From NCBI GenBank assembly GCA_033855775.1, contig JAWVFT010000057.1, positions 1 through 27,491 on the forward strand: 27,491 bases of DNA, written 5' to 3'. This DNA comes from DASVTR01 sp033855775. Its GTDB lineage: Bacteria; Acidobacteriota; Blastocatellia; Pyrinomonadales; Pyrinomonadaceae. A program made the position numbers and the translations under genes. Below the pieces are notes generated by a model. That model saw only the letters and a list, made by a program, of their open reading frames with translations, made no database searches and was not told the origin of the DNA. Numbering within the stretch: the first letter of the stretch is position 1; each line of letters starts with the position of its first letter. Shown one piece after another: positions 16,842 through 24,123 of the stretch.

Positions 16842-17255
16842 ATGAACATCTATTTCGCCGGAGCCATCCGCGGCGGGCGGCAGGACAAGGCTCTCTACCT
16901 TGAAATCGCCGGGCTGTTGAAAGACTACGGCCATGTCCTGACCGAGCACGTTGCTGATGCGGAGTTGACCTCGCTTGGCGAACTCGATGATGACCGCGCG
17001 ATTCACGACCGCGACCTGGCGTGGCTGAAAGAGTCTGACTGTCTTGTGGCCGAAGTGACAACGCCGAGCCTCGGCGTCGGTTATGAAATCGGCAAGGCGA
17101 CGCAGTGGGGCAAGCCCGTCCTTTGTCTCTTTCGTCCCGGCGATAATCGTTTGCTCTCGGCCATGATTGCCGGAAGCGACGCTCTCATCGTCAAAGAGTA
17201 TGACAGCGCAGCCGAATTGAAGAGCATCTTCGACGCCTTCTTTACTGATTCGTAA
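16842..17255 (+). CDS. DNPH1/Rcl-like 2'-deoxynucleoside 5'-phosphate N-hydrolase
   Basis: This 137-residue protein belongs to the nucleoside 2-deoxyribosyltransferase superfamily and looks closest to vertebrate DNPH1 (Rcl), which cleaves the base from deoxynucleotides such as 5-hydroxymethyl-dUMP. Shared segments are YFAGAIRGGRQDKALY near the N-terminus, VLTEHVADAEL, IHDRDLAWL, VAEVTTPSLGVGYEIGKA and LCLFRPGDNRLLSAMI. Glu82 in GVGYE aligns with the catalytic glutamate, and Asp58, Ser76 and Ser106 with the substrate-binding residues known for Rcl. These alignments were made by eye from memory. It probably removes modified deoxynucleotides from the precursor pool. It lies 60 nt after uvrB on the same strand, a fitting partner for a repair gene. 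A plain deoxyribosyltransferase activity is the alternative. Confidence 0.83.
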   Translation: MNIYFAGAIRGGRQDKALYLEIAGLLKDYGHVLTEHVADAELTSLGELDDDRAIHDRDLAWLKESDCLVAEVTTPSLGVGYEIGKATQWGKPVLCLFRPGDNRLLSAMIAGSDALIVKEYDSAAELKSIFDAFFTDS

Positions 17256-17295
17256 TCCGTTTGACGACTTCCGCCGCGCGCCTCCGCCTGTCGTT

Positions 17296-18843
17296 ATGAT
17301 AACCAAATCGAAGCCGGACGAGATTCAATCTTTCCTCGCTGATGCGAGCCTGATGCAGGGCGGGCAGGCGGCGCGCGTTATCTTTCCCGAAACGACCGTT
17401 GAAGCGGCTGCGGCTCTGGCCCTGGCCGCGAAGGAAGGAACGCCCGTCACCGTCGCGGGCGCAGGCACAGGCATCGTCGGCGGTCGCGTCCCCTTCGGCG
17501 GCATCGTGCTGGCGACCGACCGGCTCAATCAAATTAAGCGGATTGTCAAAGCGGGCGACGGCGGCGGCAATCGCGCAGGCGATGAGAGCTACGAAGCGAG
17601 CGATGAAAGCTATGCTGTCGTGGAAGCGGGCGTGTCGTTGGGCGAGTTCCAGCGCGCGTTGGCCGCGCATAAATTAATTTACCCGCCAGACCCGACCGAG
17701 TGGAGTTGTTACTTAGGCGGCAGCGTGGCGACGAACGCTTCCGGCGCGCGTACTTTCAAGTACGGCCCGACGCGCAATTACGTGCGTCGCCTGACCGTCG
17801 CTCTAACGACCGGCGACGTGCTCGACTTGCGGCGCGGCGAGATTCAAGCCGACGAGAAAGGCCGCCTACATATTCCTCTGCCGCGCGGCGGAAGCATCGA
17901 CGCGCGCTTGCCCACTTATCAAATGCCGCAGACGCGCAAGCACGCATCCGGCTACTTTGTCGCGCGCGGCATGGACGCGCTGGACCTCTTCATCGGCAGC
18001 GAAGGCACGCTCGGCGTTATCACGGAGATTGAAACGCGGCTCTTGCCCGAACCCGAAAACGTCTTGAGCGGCGTCGTCTTTTTCAAGACGGAAGAGCGTC
18101 TGCTCGGCTTCGTGCGCGAGGCGCGGGCCGTCTCTTTGCGGACGCGCGAGCGAGGCGCGACGGACGACCTGGAAGCGCGCGCCCTCGAATATTTCGACGA
18201 CGAATCGCTGCGCTTTCTTCATCAAAAATATGCGCTCATCCCGCGTTGGGCGGCGGGCGCAATCTTCTTCGAGCAGGAGACGACCGCCCGCACGGAAGAA
18301 GGGTTGATGACGAAGTGGCTCGCGCTGCTCGAACGCCACGACGCGCTCCTGGACGACTCATGGTTTGCGACCAACGAGCAAGACCGCCAAAGGATACTGG
18401 AGTTTCGTCATCACTTGCCCGTGCTCGTCAACGAATGGCTCGCGCGCCACGGCCAGCGCAAAGTCTCGACCGACATGGCCGTCCCCGACGAGGCTTTCGC
18501 CGCGATGCTTCGCCTCTACAAAGAGACGCTGGCCGCGAGCCGCCTGCAATACGTCATCTTCGGCCACATCGGCGACAATCACGTCCACGTCAACATCATG
18601 CCGCGCGACGACCAAGAAGCCGCCCGCGCGCGTGAACTGTATTCAGAGTTTGCGCGCCGCGCCGTCGCGGTCGGCGGCACCATCTCCGCCGAGCACGGCA
18701 TCGGCAAGCTCAAACGCGACTACCTGCGCCTGCTTTATAACGAAGAGCAACTGCGCGAGATGGCCGCCATCAAACGCGCCTTCGACCCCGCCTGCATTCT
18801 TGGACGCGGCAACATTTTCGCACAGGAGTTTTTAGAGCAGTGA
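17296..18843 (+). CDS. FAD-linked D-2-hydroxyacid dehydrogenase (GlcD/D-lactate dehydrogenase type)
   Basis: The protein has 515 residues. The N-terminal PCMH-type FAD-binding domain shows VAGAGTGIVGGRVP (53-66), DPTEWSCYLGGSVATNASGAR, KYGPTRNYVRRL and IGSEGTLGVITE (from about 233). The C-terminal FAD-oxidase domain has FGHIGDNHVHVNI (422 onward, metal and substrate histidines) and AEHGIGKLKRDYL (465-477). This is the pattern of GlcD and the cytochrome-dependent D-lactate dehydrogenases; the substrate cannot be decided. Residues around 94-112 contain a short duplicated insertion (DESYEASDESYA) between two FAD-domain strands. The ATG at 17296 has no visible ribosome binding site and lies 40 nt after the hydrolase gene. 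The final codons and TGA form part of the arm of heptamer element C. Confidence 0.88.
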   Translation: MITKSKPDEIQSFLADASLMQGGQAARVIFPETTVEAAAALALAAKEGTPVTVAGAGTGIVGGRVPFGGIVLATDRLNQIKRIVKAGDGGGNRAGDESYEASDESYAVVEAGVSLGEFQRALAAHKLIYPPDPTEWSCYLGGSVATNASGARTFKYGPTRNYVRRLTVALTTGDVLDLRRGEIQADEKGRLHIPLPRGGSIDARLPTYQMPQTRKHASGYFVARGMDALDLFIGSEGTLGVITEIETRLLPEPENVLSGVVFFKTEERLLGFVREARAVSLRTRERGATDDLEARALEYFDDESLRFLHQKYALIPRWAAGAIFFEQETTARTEEGLMTKWLALLERHDALLDDSWFATNEQDRQRILEFRHHLPVLVNEWLARHGQRKVSTDMAVPDEAFAAMLRLYKETLAASRLQYVIFGHIGDNHVHVNIMPRDDQEAARARELYSEFARRAVAVGGTISAEHGIGKLKRDYLRLLYNEEQLREMAAIKRAFDPACILGRGNIFAQEFLEQ

Positions 18844-19051
18844 CAAGTTAAGAGTGACAAGTGACGAGCGAAGAATGACGAGCGAAGAATGACGAGTAAC
18901 GAGTGACGAGTTACAATGCTCGTCGTTCGTCGTTCATTGCTAATCGCTCATTGCTAGTCGTTCATCACTTATCGCTTGTTACTTGTCACTCGTCGTTCAT
19001 CGCTCGTTACTCGTTGCTTGTCACTCGTCACTCGTCACTTGTCACTGCTCT
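18834..19051. repeat. Heptamer palindromic element C (FAD dehydrogenase/aroC spacer)
   Basis: Left arm: degenerate 7-bp units such as GTGACAA, GTGACGA, ATGACGA and GCGAAGA from the stop codon to about 18916. Right arm: the inverse units (CGTTCAT, TTGTCAC, CTCGTCA) to four bases before the aroC ATG. The ends AGAGCAGTGACAAG (18834-18847) and CTTGTCACTGCTCT (19038-19051) are perfect complements. The left end reaches into the last three codons of the FAD dehydrogenase. No gene was seen in this 211-bp spacer. Confidence 0.9.
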
Positions 19052-19054
19052 TAT

Positions 19055-20224
19055 ATGTTCAAATTCACCACCGCCGGAGAATCGCACGGACGCGCGCTAA
19101 TCGCCATCGTCGAGGGCTTGCCCGCCGGATTGCCTGTTGATGTGGAGCAGTTGAATCGTGAGTTGGAGCGGCGGCAGTGGGGCTACGGGCGCGGCGGGCG
19201 GATGAAGATTGAAAAGGATAGCGCGGAGATTATCAGCGGCGTGCGGCACGGCCTCAGCCTCGGCTCGCCGCTCGCGCTGATGATTGAAAATAAAGATTGG
19301 GCCAACTGGACGGAAGTGATGAACGCGGAGCCGCGCGACATCGCGCCGGAAAAATCGCGGCGCGTCAAACGCCCGCGCCCCGGACACGCAGACCTCGCGG
19401 GCGGGCAAAAGTTTGGGGCGCGCGATTTGCGCAACGTGCTGGAACGCGCGTCGGCGCGAGAGACGGCGGCGCGCGTCGCTTGCGGCGCGCTGGCGAAACA
19501 ACTTCTCGGCGCTTTTCAAATAGAGATTCGCAGCCACGTCGTCCAACTCGGCGGCGTGCCTGCGTCTGCGCTCGAACTCTCATGGGATGCTATCGCGGCC
19601 ATCGCGGATGACGCGCCGCTGCGCTGCGCCGATATGGAAGCGCAGGCGCGGATGGTTGAGTTGATTGACGAGATGCGGCGCGCTGGCGACACGCTCGGCG
19701 GCATCTTCGAAGTCGTGGCGCGCGGGTGCGTGCCGGGACTTGGCTCACACACTTCATGGAATGAGAAATTGGACGGGCGGCTGGCGCAGGCTGTGATGTC
19801 CATTCCGGCGGTCAAGGCCGTCGCTATCGGCGCGGGCATGGAGGCCAGCAATCTGCCCGGCTCCGAAGTCCACGACGAAATCGCTTACAACGAAACGACC
19901 AGAGAATTTATTCGTCGCACGAATCGCGCGGGCGGCCTTGAGGGCGGCATCACCAACGGCGAAGAGTTGCGCGTGCGCGGGCATCTGAAGCCCATCTCGA
20001 CGCTCCGCCGCGCCCTGCGCTCCGTTGACATAGACACGAAAGAGGAAGAGTCGGCGGCCTTCGAGCGTTCGGATGTGACGGCGGTTCCGGCGGCGGGCGT
20101 CATCGGCGAAGCGATGGTCGCGCTCGTCATTGCAGACGCGATGCGCGACAAGTTCGGCGGCGACAGCATCGGCGAGATGCGGCGCAACTTTGAAGGCTAC
20201 CGCGAGCAGTTGCGCGGTTATTAA
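19055..20224 (+). CDS. aroC: Chorismate synthase
   Basis: This is the seventh enzyme of the shikimate pathway, converting EPSP to chorismate with reduced FMN. The 389-residue protein shows the family motifs GESHGRALIAIVEGLPAG near the N-terminus, RRQWGYGRGGRMKIE, RPRPGHADLAGGQKFG, RNVLERASARETAARVA, and later AGMEASNLPGSEVHDEI and GGITNGEELRVRGHLKP. They are in the expected order and look complete. The ATG at 19055 matches the usual start; the open frame continues 24 codons upstream through repeat element C and would encode a low-complexity SLVTCHS-like leader, so it is not used. No ribosome binding site precedes the ATG. A strong terminator lies at 20281-20326. No other aromatic-pathway gene is nearby. 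Confidence 0.98.
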   Translation: MFKFTTAGESHGRALIAIVEGLPAGLPVDVEQLNRELERRQWGYGRGGRMKIEKDSAEIISGVRHGLSLGSPLALMIENKDWANWTEVMNAEPRDIAPEKSRRVKRPRPGHADLAGGQKFGARDLRNVLERASARETAARVACGALAKQLLGAFQIEIRSHVVQLGGVPASALELSWDAIAAIADDAPLRCADMEAQARMVELIDEMRRAGDTLGGIFEVVARGCVPGLGSHTSWNEKLDGRLAQAVMSIPAVKAVAIGAGMEASNLPGSEVHDEIAYNETTREFIRRTNRAGGLEGGITNGEELRVRGHLKPISTLRRALRSVDIDTKEEESAAFERSDVTAVPAAGVIGEAMVALVIADAMRDKFGGDSIGEMRRNFEGYREQLRGY

Positions 20225-20245
20225 GTTTAACCCGAAAGCATACCG

Positions 20246-20349
20246 GCGGTTTCACGCTGGAGGCGCAAAGGTAGAAACATAAGCTCGCAAAGAAGCAGTC
20301 AACCCTTTGCGAGCTTTCGTCTTTTTCTTTGCGCCTTTGCGTGAACCGC
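20246..20349. repeat. Nested palindrome with CTTTGCG units (aroC end)
   Basis: The outer arms GCGGTTTCACGC...GGCGCAAAG (20246-20270) and CTTTGCGCCTTTGCGTGAACCGC (20327-20349) pair with a small bulge and an interior loop. The inner arms are the terminator stem at 20281-20316. The right part repeats CTTTGCG at 20305, 20327 and, in altered form, 20334. It lies between the convergent aroC and DUF1206 genes. Confidence 0.75.
20281..20326 (+). terminator. Rho-independent terminator of aroC
   Basis: A perfect 12-bp stem, AAGCTCGCAAAG (20281-20292) with CTTTGCGAGCTT (20305-20316) and a 12-nt loop, is followed by TCGTCTTTTTCTTT. It lies 57 nt after the aroC stop. The minus side lacks a clear T-run, so it acts mainly on aroC transcripts. 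Confidence 0.85.
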
Positions 20350-20389
20350 TTTCGTTCGACTGCTTTCGTTTGCTAATTATGCGCGCGTA

Positions 20390-21259
20390 TCAAGAGCCGT
20401 TGATGCGGCGATAGCGGGCTTCGACCAGCATGTAGAAGCCGTAGCTGACGAGTCCGGCGGCGATGACGCCGAGCAGCCATGGGCCATAGGCTTGACGCGC
20501 CAGCCCGCTCAAGACCTCATCGAGTCCCTTCGTCTCGGCAGGGTTGTAATGTCGCGCGGCCTGAATCAAAAAGACTCCGACGAGGATGAAGACGACGCCC
20601 CGCGCGCCGTATCCGAAACGCCCGCTCCAGGTCGCCCAGTTGTCCTTGGCTTTCCCCATCTCGCCGAGCTTGAGACGTTTGCGAAACTTGGCACGCCAGC
20701 CTTTATAGATTTGATAGAGGCCGAAGCCGACGACGCACGCGCCCGCCAATTCAACCAGCCATGAGCCGTAAGGCAGAGACATCAAACGTTCAGTCCAACG
20801 CTGCTGCACTTCGCTCGTGCTGTCCTGCTCCCCGGCTTCAATCAAGGTTCGGGCGGCGGTCAGAGACATCCCTGCGTAGACCAGACCGCTGCATGCGTAG
20901 CCGATGCGCACCGCGATGCCTTTCAACTTCGCGCCTTTGTCTTCCGTGTCGGCCAACGCCTGAATCAAACGCCAGAGCGCGTAGCCGACCAACCCGACGG
21001 CGATGACGACGAGGACGGCCTTGCCGAACGGCTGCGTCTCGATGGTTTGCAGCGCGCCGCGCGTGTCCGTCGTCTCGCCGCCGTATCCGGTCGCCGCCAG
21101 CGTCGCCAGCGCGCCGATGACAATATAGACGACGCCCTTCGCCGCGTAGCCGAAGCGCGCCAGCCGCTGCATCCAGGGATTCGCAGCCACTTTTTCAGCC
21201 GTCTTTTCAGCGGTTGTTTTAGACTGAGCCTTGGCTCTTTTCGTAGCAACGCCGGGCAT
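20390..21259 (-). CDS. DUF1206 integral membrane protein with three internal repeats
   Basis: This 289-residue protein is made of three copies of a two-helix unit. Each copy begins with a GYaakGvvY-type signature: GYAAKGVVY (37-45), GYACSGLVY (120-128) and GYGARGVVF (216-224). Each ends with a second helix containing a GY/YG aromatic pair: GYALWR, GFGLYQIYKG and SYGFYMLVEAR. This is the PF06724 (DUF1206) pattern with six transmembrane helices in all. The N-terminal 25 residues are Lys/Ala/Thr rich and would be cytoplasmic. Its function is unknown. It is convergent with aroC and lies 90 nt downstream of a 56-residue membrane protein on the same strand, with which it may form an operon. The ribosome binding site is weak. 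Confidence 0.9.
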   Translation of the reverse strand: MPGVATKRAKAQSKTTAEKTAEKVAANPWMQRLARFGYAAKGVVYIVIGALATLAATGYGGETTDTRGALQTIETQPFGKAVLVVIAVGLVGYALWRLIQALADTEDKGAKLKGIAVRIGYACSGLVYAGMSLTAARTLIEAGEQDSTSEVQQRWTERLMSLPYGSWLVELAGACVVGFGLYQIYKGWRAKFRKRLKLGEMGKAKDNWATWSGRFGYGARGVVFILVGVFLIQAARHYNPAETKGLDEVLSGLARQAYGPWLLGVIAAGLVSYGFYMLVEARYRRINGS

Positions 21260-21349
21260 GAGTTGAGCTTATATTCCCCCTTGTTATCTTGCGCCCCGCG
21301 CTCTGAGCCAGCGGCGCGTTGGGCGAGCGCGTGTGCCGTCAGGCCGTCT

Positions 21350-21520
21350 TTATCTCTCTTTGCTTCGCGCCAGCGTGACTAAAGCCGCGCCCATAATCAT
21401 CAACATCGGGGCGGCCCACGTCATGCCCAAATCAGCCACCCTTTTTAAGTTGAGGACAGCGACCACTGCGGCCATGACCAGAAACAGGATTCCAATCAGG
21501 CGAAGAGTTTTAGGTGTCAA
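21350..21520 (-). CDS. Small two-helix membrane protein (56 aa), TTG start
   Basis: I found this short gene by reading the minus strand. TTG at 21520 is preceded by AAAGG 8 nt upstream, and the frame runs 56 residues to TAA at 21352-21350. The protein has a basic start (MTPKTLR), a first hydrophobic helix (about 8-25, LIGILFLVMAAVVAVLNL), a short KRVAD loop, a second helix (about 33-51, MTWAAPMLMIMGAALVTLA) and a basic end (RSKER). No longer start exists, because a TGA lies four codons before the TTG. I do not recognise a family. The ribosome binding site, hydrophobic pattern and charge balance support a real gene. The plus-strand frame over the same bases looks like a shadow. Confidence 0.65.
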   Translation of the reverse strand: MTPKTLRLIGILFLVMAAVVAVLNLKRVADLGMTWAAPMLMIMGAALVTLARSKER

Positions 21521-21794
21521 GGTTTTGGCCTTTCATCCGTGGACTTGAAAAAACAGTCTACTTCTATGCCAAATCCAGAAGCGAGTCAATTGTCCGGCGA
21601 TGAACAGCGCGCTCTTTAACCCGCGCTCTTCGCTCCGGCAAAGCTGACGTTTACAGCCCGCGCGCGGGGCGTCAAACGGCAGGCGGGGCGACTGGCGCGA
21701 CGGGCAGCGTTTGGCGTAGAATTGGCATCAGAACGGGTTCGATTTTTAGAGCGTGAGAGCGCGCCCGAAGGCCCTTCGATTAAGGAAACCAGAG

Positions 21795-22310
21795 ATGTCA
21801 TTGCTGAAGATTGTGCATTATCCAGAGCCCGTGTTGCTGCAACCGGGCGAACCCGTCACGGAGTTTGACGACGAGTTGAAAAAGCTGGTCAACGATATGT
21901 TCGAGACGATGTATGCGGCTCCGGGCGTCGGCCTCGCCGCGCCGCAAGTCGGCGTCTCAAAGCGTCTCTTTGTGATGGATTGCTCCGGCGGCCAGGACCC
22001 CGAACAGCGCATCGCCATCATCAACCCGGAAATCTTAAGAGTCGAAGGCGAGCAGGAAGGCGAAGAGGGCTGCCTCTCGTTTCCAGACATCTTCTTTAAC
22101 GTCAAGCGCGACCTGCGCGCCGTGGTCAGAGCGCAGGACGTGAACGGCGAAGAGTTTGAGGTGGACGGCCTTGAGTTGACCGCGCGCTGCATGCTGCACG
22201 AGACGGATCATTGCGACGGCATCGTCTTCATCGATTACACGACGCCGCTCAAGCGCGAACTGGTCAAGCGCAAGATGAAAAAATTGCAGAAGCAGAGCCG
22301 TTGGGTCTAA
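21795..22310 (+). CDS. def: Peptide deformylase
   Basis: This enzyme removes the formyl group from the N-terminal methionine of new proteins. The 171-residue protein has all three motifs: GVGLAAPQVG (44-53), EGCLSFP (91-97, with metal ligand Cys93) and HETDHCDG (135-142, ligands His135 and His139 and catalytic Glu136). The third motif is more usually HEIDHLDG, so Thr137 and Cys140 are uncommon, but no catalytic residue is lost. The ATG at 21795 has AAGGA 8 nt upstream; an in-frame extension to 21753 is not needed. A weak TTGGCA/TTTAGA pair with 17-bp spacing (21722-21750) might be its promoter. fmt, which adds the formyl group, is 2 kb downstream with rocA between them. A terminator follows at 22343-22380. 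Confidence 0.97.
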   Translation: MSLLKIVHYPEPVLLQPGEPVTEFDDELKKLVNDMFETMYAAPGVGLAAPQVGVSKRLFVMDCSGGQDPEQRIAIINPEILRVEGEQEGEEGCLSFPDIFFNVKRDLRAVVRAQDVNGEEFEVDGLELTARCMLHETDHCDGIVFIDYTTPLKRELVKRKMKKLQKQSRWV

Positions 22311-22342
22311 ACAAGTCCTTAAGGCCAAATGCATGAGAGAAG

Positions 22343-22380
22343 AGCGGTCGCGCATGCTCAGCGAGCGGCGACCGCTTTTT
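22343..22380 (+). terminator. Rho-independent terminator of def
   Basis: The perfect 9-bp stem AGCGGTCGC (22343-22351) and GCGACCGCT (22368-22376) has a 16-nt loop and runs directly into a T5 tract. It lies 33 nt after the def stop codon, so def is probably transcribed apart from rocA and fmt. Confidence 0.85.
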
Positions 22381-22446
22381 CGTGCGCGGTGTGCTAACAT
22401 AAAGCCATCAGCTAAGAACAATCACGAGTCGTCAGGCCCCGCAAGC

Positions 22447-22486
22447 TTGAAGTCAAAGATGAAAGCGTCTGTAACTTCGACTTCAA
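22447..22486. other. Inverted repeat in the rocA leader
   Basis: TTGAAGTC (22447-22454) and GACTTCAA (22479-22486) are perfect 8-bp inverted arms separated by 24 nt, about 45 nt before the rocA start. It could be an operator or a leader hairpin; no known motif was recognised. The remaining def/rocA spacer shows no further gene and no clear promoter. Confidence 0.4.
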
Positions 22487-22530
22487 ACTGAAGGAAGCCT
22501 GACGCCCGACTTTATTTCGAGGAGCAACGT

Positions 22531-24123
22531 ATGCAGAGCGAATTTCGGAACGAGCCGTTCACGGATTTTACGAAGGACGAAAACGCGCAGGCGATGCGCG
22601 CCGCCATCTTGAAGGTCAAAAATGAATTGGGGCGCGATTATCCGCTGGTCATCGGCGGCGAGCGCATCGAGACGGAGCAGAAGTTTGAGAGCTTGAATCC
22701 GGCGAAGAAGACGGAAGTGGTCGGGCGTTTTCAGAAAGCGACCGAAGAGTTGGCCCGCCGCTCTGTCGAAACGGCTGCCGAGGCTTTCAAGACCTGGCGC
22801 ACGCGCCTGCCGCAACAGCGCGCCGACCTGCTCTTTCGCGTCGCAGAGCTATTGCGCCAGCGCAAGCACGAGATGTCTGCGTGGATGATTTACGAAGTCG
22901 GGAAGTCTTGGGCCGAGGCCGACGGCGACACTGCGGAGGCGATTGACTTCTGCGATTTCTACGCGCGCGAGATGCTGCGCTACGCCGAAGGGCAGCCGCT
23001 CATCAAGAGCGAGGGCGAAGATAACCATCTCGAATATCTGCCGCTCGGCGTCGGCGTCGTCATTCCGCCTTGGAACTTTCCGCTGGCGATTATGGCCGGG
23101 ATGACCGTCGCTTCCGTCGTCACAGGCAACGCGGTCGTCCTCAAGCCTTCGTCCGACGCCCCGACCATCGCTTACAAGTTTTTCGAGTTGCTCGAAGAGG
23201 CTGGCATGCCGCCCGGCGTCGTCAACTTTATGACCGGCTCCGGCGCAGAAGTGGGCGACATTATCGTTGACCACGCGCTGACGCGCTACGTCGCATTCAC
23301 AGGCTCGAAAGAGATTGGCCTGCGCATCAACGAGCGCGCCGCGAAAGCCCAGAAAGGTCAAATCTGGATTAAGCGCGTCGTCGCCGAGATGGGCGGCAAG
23401 GACGCCATTATCGTTGACGCGGACACGAACCTGGACGACGCCGCGACCGGAGTTGTGCAGTCCGCCTTCGGCTTTCAGGGACAGAAATGCTCGGCCTGCT
23501 CGCGCGCGATTATTCACGCTGATGTGTACGACGCGATGCTGGACAAGATTGTCGAGCGCACACAGAAGATTAAGGTTGGCGACCCGACTGAAACTGCGAC
23601 CAATATGTCCGCCGTCATCAACCAGAAGGCTTTCAAGACCATCAACGAGTACATAGAGAAGGGCAAAGCCGAAGGCGGGCGCGTCGTCGCGGGCGGCGGC
23701 GCGGACGGCGAGCAGGGCTTCTTTATAGAGCCGACCGTCATCGCCGATGTCAAACCCGGCGACACCATCGAGCAGCAGGAAATTTTCGGCCCCGTGCTGG
23801 CCGTCATCCGCGCGCAGGATTTCGACGACGCGCTCAGGATAGCCAACGACACGGAGTACGGGCTGACGGGCGCGCTCTACAGCAACGACCCTGAGAAACT
23901 GGAACGCGCGCGTCACGAGTTCCACGTCGGCAATCTGTACCTTAATCGCAAATGCACGGGCGCGCTCGTCGGCGTTCATCCGTTCGGCGGCTTCAACATG
24001 TCCGGCACGGACTCGAAAGCCGGTGGCCGCGATTACCTCGGCCTCTTCATGCAAGCCAAAGTCTCGTCGGAAAAAATCGGAGTCGCCACCAACACGAAAG
24101 CCGAGAAGCGAACCGCGATATAA
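22531..24123 (+). CDS. rocA: L-glutamate gamma-semialdehyde dehydrogenase (1-pyrroline-5-carboxylate dehydrogenase)
   Basis: The enzyme oxidises glutamate semialdehyde to glutamate with NAD+, the last step of proline and arginine breakdown. The 530-residue stand-alone protein matches the RocA/PutC type. Motifs are the N-terminal arm LVIGGERIETEQKFESLNP, PPWNFPLAI, FTGSKEIGLRI, AEMGGKDAIIVD with catalytic Glu286, and GFQGQKCSACSR with nucleophile Cys320. The spacing of 34 residues between Glu and Cys fits the Thermus enzyme. The ending GGFNMSGTDSKAGG is also typical. GAGGAG lies 6 nt before the ATG at 22531, the best ribosome binding site on the right side of the window. No proline dehydrogenase gene is adjacent. 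The stop codon abuts heptamer element D. Confidence 0.95.
   Translation: MQSEFRNEPFTDFTKDENAQAMRAAILKVKNELGRDYPLVIGGERIETEQKFESLNPAKKTEVVGRFQKATEELARRSVETAAEAFKTWRTRLPQQRADLLFRVAELLRQRKHEMSAWMIYEVGKSWAEADGDTAEAIDFCDFYAREMLRYAEGQPLIKSEGEDNHLEYLPLGVGVVIPPWNFPLAIMAGMTVASVVTGNAVVLKPSSDAPTIAYKFFELLEEAGMPPGVVNFMTGSGAEVGDIIVDHALTRYVAFTGSKEIGLRINERAAKAQKGQIWIKRVVAEMGGKDAIIVDADTNLDDAATGVVQSAFGFQGQKCSACSRAIIHADVYDAMLDKIVERTQKIKVGDPTETATNMSAVINQKAFKTINEYIEKGKAEGGRVVAGGGADGEQGFFIEPTVIADVKPGDTIEQQEIFGPVLAVIRAQDFDDALRIANDTEYGLTGALYSNDPEKLERARHEFHVGNLYLNRKCTGALVGVHPFGGFNMSGTDSKAGGRDYLGLFMQAKVSSEKIGVATNTKAEKRTAI

Noticed and set aside
18841..19054. Possible CRISPR-like array
   Set aside because: Units are only 7 bp, degenerate and contiguous without spacers, and they reverse into inverted copies.
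18983..19054. Extended N-terminus of AroC (and likewise UvrB and Fmt) through the repeat
   Set aside because: The extra residues are low-complexity repeat translation and the family N-termini start at the ATG chosen.
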